Source: Micromonospora olivasterospora (GTDB lineage: Bacteria; Actinomycetota; Actinomycetes; Mycobacteriales; Micromonosporaceae). From it: a stretch of DNA of 64,000 nucleotides. A program made the position numbers and the translations under genes. Position 1 is the first letter of the stretch, and the number at the start of each line of letters is the position of its first letter. Shown piece by piece: positions 52,219 through 60,779 of the stretch. The stretch spans positions 1 to 64,000 of the forward strand of contig NZ_VLKE01000001.1 of NCBI RefSeq assembly GCF_007830265.1. Direction: 5' to 3'. The notes under the pieces are model-generated. The model was given only the letters and a program-made list of their open reading frames with translations, was not told the DNA's origin and did not search any database.

Positions 52219-53105
52219 GCGCCGAGCCGGTCGGACATCGCGGCCAGGTGCTCCGGGGTGGTGCCGCAGCAGCCGCCCACCAGGGTCAGCCCGTACTCGC
52301 CGCACCAGCGGGCCGTCAGGTCGCCGAACGCCTTCGGCTCCAGCAGCGGCGGCAGCGCGTCGACCGGCCCGCCGCGGGTGCGGTCCTCCAGGTTCGGGTA
52401 CGCCCCGATCGGGCCGGACACCGCGGCCCGCAGCACCCGCAGGCACTCCTCGGTCCGGTCCGGGTCGGTGCAGTTGACCAGCACGGCCGCGGCGCCGTCG
52501 GCCTCGACGGCGCGGGCGGCGTCGGCGAGCGGCTCGCCGGAGAGCAGCCGGGCGTCGTCGCCGCAGACGAAGCTCACCCAGGCGGTGGCGCCGACGGCGA
52601 GGGCCTCGGCCAGCGCGATCCGGGCCTCCCGGGCGGTGTTCATCGTCTCCACCAGCACCGTGTCCACCCCGGCCCGGGACAGCTCGGTGGCCAGCCACCG
52701 GTGCTCGGCGCGCAGCGTGTCGTCGTCGGGCACCAGGTCTGGCCGGTACGCGTCGGCGACCGGGGCCACCGAGGCGACCACCCGCGTACGCGGGCTGCCG
52801 GCGGCGTTTCGGGCGGCGAGCGCCACCCCCACGGCGGCGTGCACCATCCAGCCGAGCCCGGCGTCCTCCAGCCCCGCGGCCTGGAGGGTGCGCAGGTTGC
52901 AGCGGAACGTGTTGGCGGTGACCACGTCGGCGCCGGCGGCGAGGAACCGCTCGTGCACGCCCTTGAGGACCCGCCGCCGCGCGTCGGACAGCAGCGCCCG
53001 GGTGGTCCACCAGGGCGGGGTCATGGGGATGCCGGCGCGGTGCAGCTCGGTGGCCACTCCCCCGTCGAGCCGGATCCTGTCCTGGTCGTTCCTGCCTTGC
53101 CCCAT
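52215..53105 (-). CDS. Homocysteine S-methyltransferase
   Basis: 296 residues, ATG with GGAGG ten bases upstream. The barrel begins RIRLDGGVATELHRAG, continues GADVVTANTFRCNLRTL and VETMNTAREA, has the first zinc Cys in VNCTDP and ends with GLTLVGGCCGTTPEHL, the paired zinc Cys. This is the cobalamin-independent family that methylates homocysteine with S-methylmethionine or S-adenosylmethionine. It sits between a cystathionine-gamma-synthase-like gene and tldD. It could supply methionine/SAM or methylate another thiol in the pathway. Confidence 0.9.
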   Translation of the reverse strand: MGQGRNDQDRIRLDGGVATELHRAGIPMTPPWWTTRALLSDARRRVLKGVHERFLAAGADVVTANTFRCNLRTLQAAGLEDAGLGWMVHAAVGVALAARNAAGSPRTRVVASVAPVADAYRPDLVPDDDTLRAEHRWLATELSRAGVDTVLVETMNTAREARIALAEALAVGATAWVSFVCGDDARLLSGEPLADAARAVEADGAAAVLVNCTDPDRTEECLRVLRAAVSGPIGAYPNLEDRTRGGPVDALPPLLEPKAFGDLTARWCGEYGLTLVGGCCGTTPEHLAAMSDRLGA

Positions 53106-53131
53106 CGGTACCGCTCCTCCCTGGCGGCCGG

Positions 53132-54274
53132 TCACGCCGGTCGCGCCCGTAGCGCACGGATCAGGTCCTCGACGAGGTCCGCCGGGTCCTCGATGCCCAT
53201 CGACAGCCGGACGAGGTCGTCGCCCACGCCCACCCGCAGCCGCGTCTCGCGCGGCACCGGCCGGTGCGTCATCAGCGCCGGGCACTCGATGAGCGACCGG
53301 ACCCCGCCCAGGCTGACCGCCGCCGCGAACAGCCGCACCCGCTCCATCAGCTGCACCGGGTCGCCCCGGTACGCGAAGCTGACCAGCGCGCCGGGGGCGC
53401 GCATCTGCCGCACCGCCACGTCGTGCTGCGGGTGCCCGGGCAGGCCCGGGTAGTGGATCGCGCAGACGGCCGGCTCGGCGCCGAGCGCGGCGACCACCGC
53501 CTGCGCGTTCTGCACCTGCCGGGCCATTCGCAGCGACAGCGTCTTCAGACCCCGCTGAACGAGGAAGCAGTCCGCCCCACCCGGCGCGGTGCCGACCGTC
53601 GTGCGGTGCGCCACCAGGCGCTCGTGCAGCCGGGGGTCGTCGTAGACCAGCGCCCCGCCGAGCACGTCGAGGTGCCCGGCGAGGAACTTCGTGGTGCTGT
53701 AGAGCGTCACGTCGGCGCCGAGGCTCAGCGGCTGTTGCAGGGCCGGGCTGGCCAGCGTGTTGTCCACCAGCACCAGGGCGCCGCGGCGGTGGGCGTGCCG
53801 GGCCACCGCGGCGACGTCGGTGACCTTCAGCAGCGGGTTGCTGGGCGTCTCCAGCCAGACCATCGCCAGCGGCGCGGCGTCGTCGGCCAGCACCGCCTGG
53901 CACCGCCCCGGGTCGGCGAGGTCGACCTGGTCGACGGTCACCCCGCGCGCCCGCACCAGGTCGAACAGGGCGTGCGTGCCGCCGTAGACGTCGTCGCCGG
54001 CGACGACCCGCTGCCCGGGGGACAGCAGCGACAGCGCCGCCTCGGCGGCCGCCTGCCCCGAGGTGTACGCGGTGGCGAAGCGGACGTCCTCCAGCGCCGC
54101 GAGGCAGCTCTCCAGGGCCTCCCGGGTGGGGTTCTCGCCCCGGCCGTAGAAGTAGCGCAGCGGATCCTGCGCGGAGCGCTCGTACGTCACGCTCAGGTGC
54201 ACCGGGGGCACCAGGTCGCCGGTGCCGGGGGTGGGCTCCGCCCCGGCGTGGACCAGTCGGGTGTCGAACCGCAT
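53132..54274 (-). CDS. Cystathionine gamma-synthase/lyase-type PLP enzyme
   Basis: 380 residues from an ATG only five bases after the desulfurase stop. Family marks are VHAGAEPTPGTGDLVPPVH, YGRGENPTREALESCLAALE, TAYTSGQAAAEAALSLL, ETPSNPLLKVTD, VDNTLASPALQQPLSLGADV and the PLP-lysine box YSTTKFLAGHLDVLGG. Fold-type I Cys/Met metabolism enzymes with this pattern make or cleave cystathionine or related thioethers; the exact reaction cannot be told from the sequence. With the homocysteine methyltransferase and the desulfurase next to it, it indicates handling of sulfur amino acids. Confidence 0.9.
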   Translation of the reverse strand: MRFDTRLVHAGAEPTPGTGDLVPPVHLSVTYERSAQDPLRYFYGRGENPTREALESCLAALEDVRFATAYTSGQAAAEAALSLLSPGQRVVAGDDVYGGTHALFDLVRARGVTVDQVDLADPGRCQAVLADDAAPLAMVWLETPSNPLLKVTDVAAVARHAHRRGALVLVDNTLASPALQQPLSLGADVTLYSTTKFLAGHLDVLGGALVYDDPRLHERLVAHRTTVGTAPGGADCFLVQRGLKTLSLRMARQVQNAQAVVAALGAEPAVCAIHYPGLPGHPQHDVAVRQMRAPGALVSFAYRGDPVQLMERVRLFAAAVSLGGVRSLIECPALMTHRPVPRETRLRVGVGDDLVRLSMGIEDPADLVEDLIRALRARPA

Positions 54275-54279
54275 GGCCG

Positions 54280-55566
54280 TCAGAGGAACCGCGTCGTCGG
54301 GTGCTCGGCGGTCCAGTACCCGGGCCGCACGCCGGCGACGGCGTCGCGGACCCGGTCGACGTCCTCGGTCGTGTTGTAGACACCGAAGGAGAGCCGGACG
54401 GTGCCGAGCAGCCCCAGCTCGTCGAGGAACGCGCTGGCGCAGTGCACCCCGCAGCGCACCGCGATCCGGTTCCGGTCCAGGTGCCCGCCCACGTCGTACG
54501 GGTGGATGCCGTCGACCACGAACGAGACGATGCCGCTGGGGTCCCGGGCGGGGTCGCCGACGATCCGCACCCGGTCGAGCGCGCCCAGGGCGGTCACGGC
54601 GTACCGGACCAGCGCGGCGTCGTGCGCGCGCACCGCGTCCCGGCCGAGGCCGTCCAGGTAGTCCAGCGCCGCCGCCAGGCCGACGGCCCCGGCGACGTCC
54701 GGGGTGCCGGCCTCCCAGCGGGGCGGCCCGGGGAGGTAGCGCACCGGCTCGTCGTGCGCGACGCCCTTCACGGTGCCGCCCCCGACCTGGTACGGCGGCA
54801 GGTCGGCGAGCAGCTCGCGGCGGCCGTACAGCACGCCCACGCCCATCGGCCCGTAGACCTTGTGGGCCGAGAAGCAGTAGAAGTCGACGCCCAGCGCGCG
54901 GACGTCCACCGGCCGGTGCGGCACGGCCTGCGCCCCGTCGACCACCACGGGGACGCCGTGCCGGTGCGCCGCGGCGACCAGTTCCCGTACCGGGTTGACC
55001 GTGCCGAGGACGTTGGAGACGTGCGCCACCGCGGCCAGCCGTACGCGCGGGCCGAGCGCCGCGGCGAACGCGTCGACTCCGACGGTGCCGCCCGTGTCGG
55101 CCGGCACGACGACCAGCTCCGCGCCGGCCTCCTCGCACAGCCGCCGCCAGGGCAGCAGGTTGGAGTTGTGTTCCATGCCGGTGACCAGCACCTGGTCCCC
55201 GCGCCCGACCAGCCGCCGGCCGAGCGTGCCGGCCAGCAGGTTGACCGCGTGCGTGGTGCCGGAGGTGAACAGCACCTCGTCGGGGTGCTCGGCGCCCAGG
55301 GCGCGTTGCACGGTCGTCCGCGCGGCCTCGAAGCGGTCGGTGGAGGTCATGCTGAGCCGGTAGTAGCCGCGGCCGACGTTGCCGTTGGCGGTGGTGTAGT
55401 AGTCGGTGACGGCGGCGAGCACGGCGGCCGGCTTCTGCGTGGTGGCCGCGTTGTCGAGGTACGCCAGGCCGGCGCCCTCCGCGCTGGAGAAGAAGGGGAA
55501 GTCCGCGCGGACGGTCGCCGGGAGCGCCCCCTGGTCGACGTCGCCCTGCCAGGTCGTGCCGGTCAT
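54280..55566 (-). CDS. SufS/CsdA-like cysteine desulfurase-type aminotransferase
   Basis: 428 residues, ATG overlapping the upstream stop (ATGA) with GGGAGAG before it. SufS-type marks: FPFFSSAEGAGLAYLDNAAT, TQKPAAVLAAV, NVGRGYYRLS, VLFTSGTTHAVNLLAG, TGMEHNSNLLPWRRL, VDGAQAVPH, PLP lysine in FSAHKVYGPMG, and the catalytic Cys in VRCGVHCASAFLD. No sufB/C/D/U neighbours are present, so it may be a dedicated sulfur or selenium donor, or another PLP lyase, for this locus rather than housekeeping Fe-S assembly. Confidence 0.88.
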   Translation of the reverse strand: MTGTTWQGDVDQGALPATVRADFPFFSSAEGAGLAYLDNAATTQKPAAVLAAVTDYYTTANGNVGRGYYRLSMTSTDRFEAARTTVQRALGAEHPDEVLFTSGTTHAVNLLAGTLGRRLVGRGDQVLVTGMEHNSNLLPWRRLCEEAGAELVVVPADTGGTVGVDAFAAALGPRVRLAAVAHVSNVLGTVNPVRELVAAAHRHGVPVVVDGAQAVPHRPVDVRALGVDFYCFSAHKVYGPMGVGVLYGRRELLADLPPYQVGGGTVKGVAHDEPVRYLPGPPRWEAGTPDVAGAVGLAAALDYLDGLGRDAVRAHDAALVRYAVTALGALDRVRIVGDPARDPSGIVSFVVDGIHPYDVGGHLDRNRIAVRCGVHCASAFLDELGLLGTVRLSFGVYNTTEDVDRVRDAVAGVRPGYWTAEHPTTRFL

Positions 55567-56351
55567 GGTCTCTCCCGTCCGTCGAACAGGCTGGTGAACT
55601 CGTCGAGCAGCCGCCCGTCCAGCAGGGTGACCTTCTGCTCGGGGTAGGGGCGGCGGCTCGGCGGCAGGTAGCCGGGGTCGCCGGGGCGGCGGGGCCGGCC
55701 GTCGGCGCCGAGCAGGTGTGGGCCGTAGAAGAACCAGCAGATCTGGCCGACCTGCTCGGCGAAGAGCACCGGGTGCGCCTGGCGGGAGTACATCCGCAGG
55801 TGGCACCAGGCCGCCCGGAACTCCCCGCGCGGGCCGAAGCTGTTGCCGAGCATGACGTGGCCGAACAGGTCGTGTACGGCCCGGAACACGTCGTTGTGGG
55901 TGAACACCACCCCGTCGACGGTGACGGGGCTGGGCTCGCGCAGCGGGTGCGGGGCGGTGGACGGGCCCGGCCCGTGCCCGTCGCGGGTGAGGTAGACGGC
56001 GAGGGTGCGGGTGCGGCGCACCCGCTCGCGCAGGTCGGCCGAGTCCCGGTACGGCTGGCCCGGGCCCCGCCACGGCACCACCCGCATCCCGGCGGCGGTC
56101 AGGGCGCGGAACTGGGCCAGGTTCTCCGCCGCGAAGCGGACGTACCCGGCGAGGGCGGCCGCTTCGGGCCGCCCGCCGGCCCGGTCGTATGCCGCGGCGA
56201 CGCGCAGGGCCAGCTCCTCGCATCGCGGGGCCGGCACCTCCGCGAGCCGGGACAGCGAGGTGCCGTGCCCGGGCAGCCACGGGCGCCGGTCCACGTAGCG
56301 CTGCGCGACGGCGGCCAGGTCGGGCGCCCCGCCCGACTCGCACTCCGCCAT
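55563..56351 (-). CDS. Conserved protein of unknown function with HDLFGH motif
   Basis: 262 residues from ATG 56,351 (GGGAGCGG upstream); upstream extension of the frame is a shadow. The centre reads VVFTHNDVFRAVHDLFGHVM, then SFGPRGEFRAAWCHLRMYS and FAEQVGQICWFFYGPHLLG. The clustered His (THND, VHDLFGH), Glu and Gln could bind a metal. I recall similar HD.FGH...MYS..A...E..GQ patterns in uncharacterised phage and bacterial proteins but cannot name a family. It heads the six-gene operon and overlaps the desulfurase start. It has no signal peptide and is probably cytosolic. Confidence 0.7.
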   Translation of the reverse strand: MAECESGGAPDLAAVAQRYVDRRPWLPGHGTSLSRLAEVPAPRCEELALRVAAAYDRAGGRPEAAALAGYVRFAAENLAQFRALTAAGMRVVPWRGPGQPYRDSADLRERVRRTRTLAVYLTRDGHGPGPSTAPHPLREPSPVTVDGVVFTHNDVFRAVHDLFGHVMLGNSFGPRGEFRAAWCHLRMYSRQAHPVLFAEQVGQICWFFYGPHLLGADGRPRRPGDPGYLPPSRRPYPEQKVTLLDGRLLDEFTSLFDGRERP

Positions 56352-56459
56352 CGCCGCTCCCGGTGGTCGCTCACGCCGGAGCCCCGGGCGCCCGTCGATG
56401 CGGGCCCGGCCGCGCGGAACCCGCGGTCCCGCGCCGGCTGACCGGCCAGTCGGTCTACA

Positions 56460-56485
56460 CACTACCGTTTCTTAAAGCAACTTAC
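56460..56485 (-). promoter_or_regulatory. Candidate promoter/operator of the six-gene operon
   Basis: The minus strand reads GTAAGTTGCTTTAAGAAA then CGGTAGTG, about 110-130 bp before the first gene. GGTAGTG could supply a -10 (TAGTGT). The same pieces recur before other operons here (48,664, 59,423, 60,757 and 63,226). Found by eye. Confidence 0.45.
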
Positions 56486-56511
56486 GAGCCTCGATCCGCC
56501 CCGGACCGGCG

Positions 56512-57798
56512 TCACGCCGCCTCGCGCCGGCCGAAGAGGCCCCGCATCAACACCGGCCTGGCGACCTCCTGGAAGTCCATGTCCGGGTCCAGCTCGCGCA
56601 CGGTGCCCTCGATGACCAGCAGGGACAGCAGCGGAAAAATGAGTTCGGGGGCGGCGTACACGCCGTACCGGCGTTGCAGGTCGAACATCTCGGCGGCGAA
56701 CGCGATGAGGCTGAACTCCCGGGCCGGCAGCCCGTGGCTGCGCTCGACCAGGTCGGCCATCTTGACGAGGAAGCCCGCCACGTCGGCGTCCGGCCGCAGC
56801 CCGGTGCCGCTGCGCACCACGATCTCGGCGCAGTGCCGCCCTCGGCCGATCGACATGTTCAGGAAGAACTCGGCGAACAGCCGCCGCAGTTGCTCGGTGA
56901 GCTGCACGCTGAACCCGGCGTCGAGCACCACCACCTGGCCGCCGCGGGTGAAGTAGAGGTTGCCCGGGTGCATGTCGCAGTGGACGAAGCCGTCGACGAA
57001 GAGCATGTGGTAGATCGCGGTGAGCCCCGAGGAGGCGAAGCGCCGCCGCAGCACGGGCGGGCACCGGCGGGCGGTGTCGACGTCCAGGTCGGGCACGTAC
57101 TCCATGACGATGCACCGGGGCCGGGAGGCCGCGTCGTGGACCAGCGGCACCCACACCCGCGGCACGGCCGACAGGTCGGCCCGCAGCCGGCGCAGGTTGC
57201 CCGCCTCGCGGGCGAAGTCGAGCTGCCCGAGCACCGCCTCGGACATGTGCCGCATCACCTCGTTCACCGGCACGTCCCGGAAGACCGGCAGCCGGGCCAT
57301 CACCGCCGCGCCGGCCCGCATCAGGGCCAGGTCGAGGGTCATCAGCCGCTCGACGCCGGGGCGGCGCAACTTGAGCGCCACCTCCTCGCCGGTGCGCAGC
57401 CGGCCCCGGTAGACGCACGCGACGCTGCCGCTGGCCACCGGGCGCGGGTCCAGCTCGGCGAACAGGTCCGGCTCCGCCGTCCCGTACGCCTCGACGAGCG
57501 CGCGCCGGGTGCCGGCGTCGTCGAGCGGCGCGACCGCGTCCTGCAACACCGACAGCTCGTCGCAGAACGCCGGCGGCAGCAGGTCCCGCCGGGTGCCCAG
57601 CACCTGCCCCGCCTTGACGAACGTGGACCCGAGCCGCATCAGCAGCCCGGTCGAGCGGCGGTACACGTGCCGCAGCCCCGCCTCGCGCCCCCGTACCGCC
57701 GCGAGGACCGCCGCGGAGACGACGGCGGGCACCAGCACGCCGAGGCTCACGACCACCGTGTGCGCCGCCCGGACGGCCAGCGCGACCCTGCCCGCCAC
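56512..57798 (-). CDS. AarF/UbiB (ABC1) family kinase-like protein
   Basis: 428 residues from GTG, five bases after the preceding stop. UbiB features: FVKAGQVLGTRRDLLP (KxGQ), VASGSVACVYRGRL (Ala-rich loop), EVALKLRRPG (Lys), DGFVHCDMHPGNLYF (catalytic loop) and VVLDAGFSVQL (metal Asp). A hydrophobic N-terminal stretch (ALAVRAAHTVVVSLGVLVPA VVSAAVL) could be a membrane anchor. Family members are atypical ATPases or kinases acting on lipid or isoprenoid pathways at the membrane. Last gene of a three-gene operon with a propeller-like protein and a PRMT-like methyltransferase; the link is unexplained. Confidence 0.88.
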   Translation of the reverse strand: MAGRVALAVRAAHTVVVSLGVLVPAVVSAAVLAAVRGREAGLRHVYRRSTGLLMRLGSTFVKAGQVLGTRRDLLPPAFCDELSVLQDAVAPLDDAGTRRALVEAYGTAEPDLFAELDPRPVASGSVACVYRGRLRTGEEVALKLRRPGVERLMTLDLALMRAGAAVMARLPVFRDVPVNEVMRHMSEAVLGQLDFAREAGNLRRLRADLSAVPRVWVPLVHDAASRPRCIVMEYVPDLDVDTARRCPPVLRRRFASSGLTAIYHMLFVDGFVHCDMHPGNLYFTRGGQVVVLDAGFSVQLTEQLRRLFAEFFLNMSIGRGRHCAEIVVRSGTGLRPDADVAGFLVKMADLVERSHGLPAREFSLIAFAAEMFDLQRRYGVYAAPELIFPLLSLLVIEGTVRELDPDMDFQEVARPVLMRGLFGRREAA

Positions 57799-57803
57799 TG
57801 GTC

Positions 57804-58442
57804 TCAACTCCCCACGAGGCCGGGCACGTCGATGGCCCGCAGCTGCAGGGTGCCGTGGTCGCAGTACCAGATCCGGCTGCCGTCCCAGGTCACCCCCGTC
57901 GGCCTGCCCGCCACCGAGTACGCCGCGACCTCCCGGCGCTCCCGCAGGTCGTAGACGTTGATGGTGGCGGCGGCGTAGTCGGCGTAGACGAGGTAGCTGT
58001 CCGACACGGTGAGCCCGGCGACGCCGTGGCGGACCGGGAACGTGTCGATCAGCCCCATCCCGCGCGGGTCGCGCAGCTCCACCAGGCGCAGGTCCTCGTA
58101 CCCGAGCCACAGCCCGTGCCGGGTGGCCTCCAGCCCCCGCAGCAGGTGCCCGGGCCGGGGGTTGGGCAGTTCGGTAACCTCCTCGCCGGTGGCCGGGTTC
58201 AGCCCGCGCAGGCAGCGTTGCTCCCCGCACACCTGCAGCAGGTACCCGTCGAGGGTGGTCAGGTCGGTGCGCACCTCCGGGCACGGGATCCGGTGCTCGA
58301 CCAGCCCGGTGTGCGGATCCAGGGCCATGATCTGGTTGGACACCGCCTCGGAGAACCACAGGAACTCCCCGAACCACGTCAACCCGCAGAGCTTGAACGC
58401 GCGGACCGGGATGTCCCGGACCGTGCCGGCCGCGAAGGGCAT
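57804..58442 (-). CDS. Small beta-propeller-like protein (Vgb/SMP-30-like repeats)
   Basis: 212 residues; its ATG shares a base with the methyltransferase stop (TGATG). The sequence has repeated strand patterns such as LTWFGEFLWFSEAVSNQIMA LDPHTG, LTTLDGYLLQVCGEQRC, LEATRHGLWLGYEDLRLVEL, LTVSDSYLVYADYAAATINV and GVTWDGSRIWYCDHGTL. These fit NHL, Vgb or YncE-type propeller blades, but only about five blades are visible, short for a complete propeller. No signal peptide. A ligand-binding or lactone-opening role is possible but unproven. Confidence 0.6.
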   Translation of the reverse strand: MPFAAGTVRDIPVRAFKLCGLTWFGEFLWFSEAVSNQIMALDPHTGLVEHRIPCPEVRTDLTTLDGYLLQVCGEQRCLRGLNPATGEEVTELPNPRPGHLLRGLEATRHGLWLGYEDLRLVELRDPRGMGLIDTFPVRHGVAGLTVSDSYLVYADYAAATINVYDLRERREVAAYSVAGRPTGVTWDGSRIWYCDHGTLQLRAIDVPGLVGS

Positions 58443-59341
58443 CAGGACCTCCCCGCCCGGACGATCCCGCAGTCCAGGCGCCAGTCGGTGACCACCCGCG
58501 CCCCGGCCGCGTTGCGCGGGCGGCGCAGGTCGACCCGCAGCTCGTCGCCCTCGGCCACCCGGGTGTGGCGCAGCGGCCAGATCCAGACGGCCCAGTTGCA
58601 CCCCGGGTACGAGGGGAAGTTCGACAGGGCGACGCCGTCGGCCATGTCGGCGGTGAACCAGCCCATCACGGCGTGCAGGGTGCCGGGACGCACGACCCGC
58701 AGCCGCTGGCTGGACCGGGGTCGGGTGGAGCCGGACCGGCCCAGCGCCGAGTCGGCGACGGGCGCCGGATCGCTGAGCAGGCGCGGCTCCCGCTGGAAGA
58801 AGTGCAGGTGCGCCTGCGGCTCGACCAGGTCCTGCACGGCGTCGAGCCGGTAGCCGAGGAAGTCGCCGCCCCACAGCCCCCAGCCCTCGCCGTCGAACTC
58901 GATGGCCGCCAGCCGGGTCACCAGCCGGCGCGGCACCACCCGTCCGCCCGGCCGCAGCACCCGGCGGGCGGTCACGGCGAGCACCTCGGCCATCTGCTCC
59001 TCCGGCCCGAGGTTGCCCATCATCTCGGAGACGAGCACGTCGGCCGGCTGCGGCAGCCGCACGGTGCGGGCGTCGCCCGCCACGAGGGTGAGCCGGTCCT
59101 TGAGGTCGTTGCTCTCGACGATCCGGGCGGCGACCTCGACCATCCGGGGGTCGGCCTCCACGGCGTACACGTGGCCGGCGCCGTGGCGCAGGGCCAGCAG
59201 GGACAGCGCGAGCGTCCCCGCGCCGACGTCCACCACCACGTCGCCCGGGTCGATCGACCGTTCGAGGGCCCGGTCGTACGCGGACAGGCGGGGAGCGTCG
59301 GCGAGCATCGTCTGGTGCATCAGGAGCAGGCGCTGGTCCAC
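58442..59341 (-). CDS. PRMT-like SAM-dependent methyltransferase
   Basis: 299 residues from GTG with GGGGAGG upstream. Motif I is VVDVGAGTLALSLLALRHGA, the acidic end of strand 2 is YAVEAD, and the loop SEMMGNLGPEEQM resembles the double-Glu loop that holds arginine in protein arginine methyltransferases. A beta-barrel-like C-terminal half follows (LHAVMGWFTADMADGVALSN FP). It could methylate a guanidine or amine of a small molecule or a protein; the substrate is unknown. First gene of the operon with the propeller-like and AarF-like proteins. Confidence 0.8.
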   Translation of the reverse strand: MDQRLLLMHQTMLADAPRLSAYDRALERSIDPGDVVVDVGAGTLALSLLALRHGAGHVYAVEADPRMVEVAARIVESNDLKDRLTLVAGDARTVRLPQPADVLVSEMMGNLGPEEQMAEVLAVTARRVLRPGGRVVPRRLVTRLAAIEFDGEGWGLWGGDFLGYRLDAVQDLVEPQAHLHFFQREPRLLSDPAPVADSALGRSGSTRPRSSQRLRVVRPGTLHAVMGWFTADMADGVALSNFPSYPGCNWAVWIWPLRHTRVAEGDELRVDLRRPRNAAGARVVTDWRLDCGIVRAGRS

Positions 59342-59360
59342 AGTGTCCTCCCCATGTCAC

Positions 59361-59409
59361 GTGGCATCCCTCCCGGGCCCTGAGGGGACCGGCCCGGGAG
59401 GGATGCCAC
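59361..59409. terminator. Perfect 19-bp inverted repeat between the hypothetical gene and the PRMT-like gene
   Basis: GTGGCATCCCTCCCGGGCC and GGCCCGGGAGGGATGCCAC form a perfect 19-bp stem with an 11-base loop. It lies 62-110 bp after the stop of the upstream gene, so it may terminate that gene. It is also only about 20 bp before the PRMT-like start and downstream of that operon's candidate promoter, so it could act in the leader. Confidence 0.7.
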
Positions 59410-59422
59410 CAGACACCTGGCG

Positions 59423-59444
59423 CTATCGGATTTCTTAGTTAATC
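59423..59444 (-). promoter_or_regulatory. Candidate promoter/operator of the PRMT-like operon
   Basis: The minus strand reads GATTAACTAAGAAATCCG then ATAG, 82-103 bp before the GTG start. It shares TAAGAAA and a final TAG with the element at 56,460. Found by eye. Confidence 0.4.
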
Positions 59445-59470
59445 GACAGGCCGAGATGTCGTCAAGTGGT

Positions 59471-60673
59471 TCAGACGTTGACAGCCGCGGTCTCGCCGAC
59501 GACCGCGTCCCGCATCACCAGGTTGACGCCGGTGAGGCGGGCCCTGGGCTGCTCGTCGGTGGTGACCAGCGCGGTGTCGCCGGCCTCCAGGCGCAGCTCG
59601 GTGCCCGTGGCCTCCATGTCGCGCAGCTTGCCGTTGATGTGCACGGCGTTGGCCGCGTACAGGGTCTGGCTCGGGGTGACGAGCTCGAACTCGGCGTCGA
59701 TGTGCAGCTCGCTCGGGAACTTGACCCGGCTGAGGCTGTCCTCGTTGCCGTCGCCGAGCGTGCCGCCGGAGACCCGCGGCCAGCTGGCCCGCAGCATGAC
59801 CCGGCCGCCGAGTTCGGGGCTGTGCCCGACCATGGCGACGCGGGCGAGCTGCGCGAGGACGCCGGCGCCCTCGTCGTGCTTCTCCGGGCCGAAGAGCAGC
59901 ACCTCCGCACCGGCGGCGTTCCGGTAGTCACCGGCCAGGTCGATCCGGACGGTCCTGCCGTTGACCTCGACCTCGATCTGCCCCTCCATGGAGGTCTGCA
60001 TGATCATGGAGGGGTCGACCAGCATGGACATGCAGGGACCGGCGCTCGGCGCGAAGAACAGGTTGGGCGTGATGCCCACCGGCTGGTTCTCGTCGTTCGC
60101 CGGGTACCACGCCTCCGGCAGCGTGGTGCCCCGCACCACGTTCGGCGCCTGCATGACGTCGAACGGGCCGTCGCCGCGCGGCTTGCCCAGGTACGGGCCT
60201 GTCAGCGGCTTCTTGAACGGCGGGACGCTGTCCACCACCCCGTAGATGTCGATCACGTTGCGGTGGGCCAGGCGCAGCGTGCTCGACTCCAGGATGCCGA
60301 ACCGGCGGATGTAGAACTCGGCCGGGAAGTTCTTGCCCGGCACGATCTGCCGCACGTGCCCGCTGTTGGGCAGGAAGGGGTTCGACAGGACCTGGATCCG
60401 GTCGTCCAGCTCGTAGCTGAAGCCCTTGATGCCCACCTCCGGGGCGCTGATCAGCTCCGTCTCGAACTCCGCGTAGCCCTTCTCGTCCACCCGGTGCTCG
60501 AAGCCGGGCATCGGCCACTTGTTCAGTTGCACGAAGCCCGACAGGTTGATCGTCTCGCGTCGACCCGAGTAGTAGTCCTCACCGAAGACCACCGTCGCGG
60601 CCGCCAGAATATGCGGCCGGATCGGCTTCGGCTCGAGGTTCAACGACTCGTAGGTCTCCCGTACTCCACTCAC
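59471..60673 (-). CDS. Conserved hypothetical protein (DUF6073-like)
   Basis: 400 residues from a GTG with GGAGG eight bases upstream; a longer start in the same frame is less likely. There is no signal peptide. Text such as RRETINLSGFVQLNKWPMPG, GYAEFETELISAPEVGIKGF, LSNPFLPNSGHVRQIVPGKN and FFAPSAGPCMSMLVDPSM suggests an all-beta protein. I recall it as an actinobacterial family (DUF6073-like) of unknown function, but did not verify this. It stands alone between the SARP regulator and the PRMT-like operon, with its own candidate promoter. Confidence 0.65.
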   Translation of the reverse strand: MSGVRETYESLNLEPKPIRPHILAAATVVFGEDYYSGRRETINLSGFVQLNKWPMPGFEHRVDEKGYAEFETELISAPEVGIKGFSYELDDRIQVLSNPFLPNSGHVRQIVPGKNFPAEFYIRRFGILESSTLRLAHRNVIDIYGVVDSVPPFKKPLTGPYLGKPRGDGPFDVMQAPNVVRGTTLPEAWYPANDENQPVGITPNLFFAPSAGPCMSMLVDPSMIMQTSMEGQIEVEVNGRTVRIDLAGDYRNAAGAEVLLFGPEKHDEGAGVLAQLARVAMVGHSPELGGRVMLRASWPRVSGGTLGDGNEDSLSRVKFPSELHIDAEFELVTPSQTLYAANAVHINGKLRDMEATGTELRLEAGDTALVTTDEQPRARLTGVNLVMRDAVVGETAAVNV

Positions 60674-60756
60674 CCCGTACACCTCCGTAGGGCGCTGACC
60701 GGTCACCGGGAGCAACCTGTCCCGGCCCGGGCCCGGGACCGGACCCGCGCCCGAAA

Positions 60757-60779
60757 GCTATATGTTTTTATAGCAAGCT
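60757..60779 (-). promoter_or_regulatory. Candidate promoter/operator of the hypothetical gene
   Basis: The minus strand reads AGCTTGCTATAAAAACAT then ATAGC, 84-106 bp before the start. GCTATA and TATAGC form a small inverted repeat around TGTTTT. TTGCT.TAA.AA and TAG match the element at 56,460. Confidence 0.4.

Noticed and set aside
53264..54379. Plus-strand ORFs opposite the cystathionine synthase-like gene
   Set aside because: Antisense to a clearly conserved PLP enzyme; composition is typical of GC-driven shadow frames.
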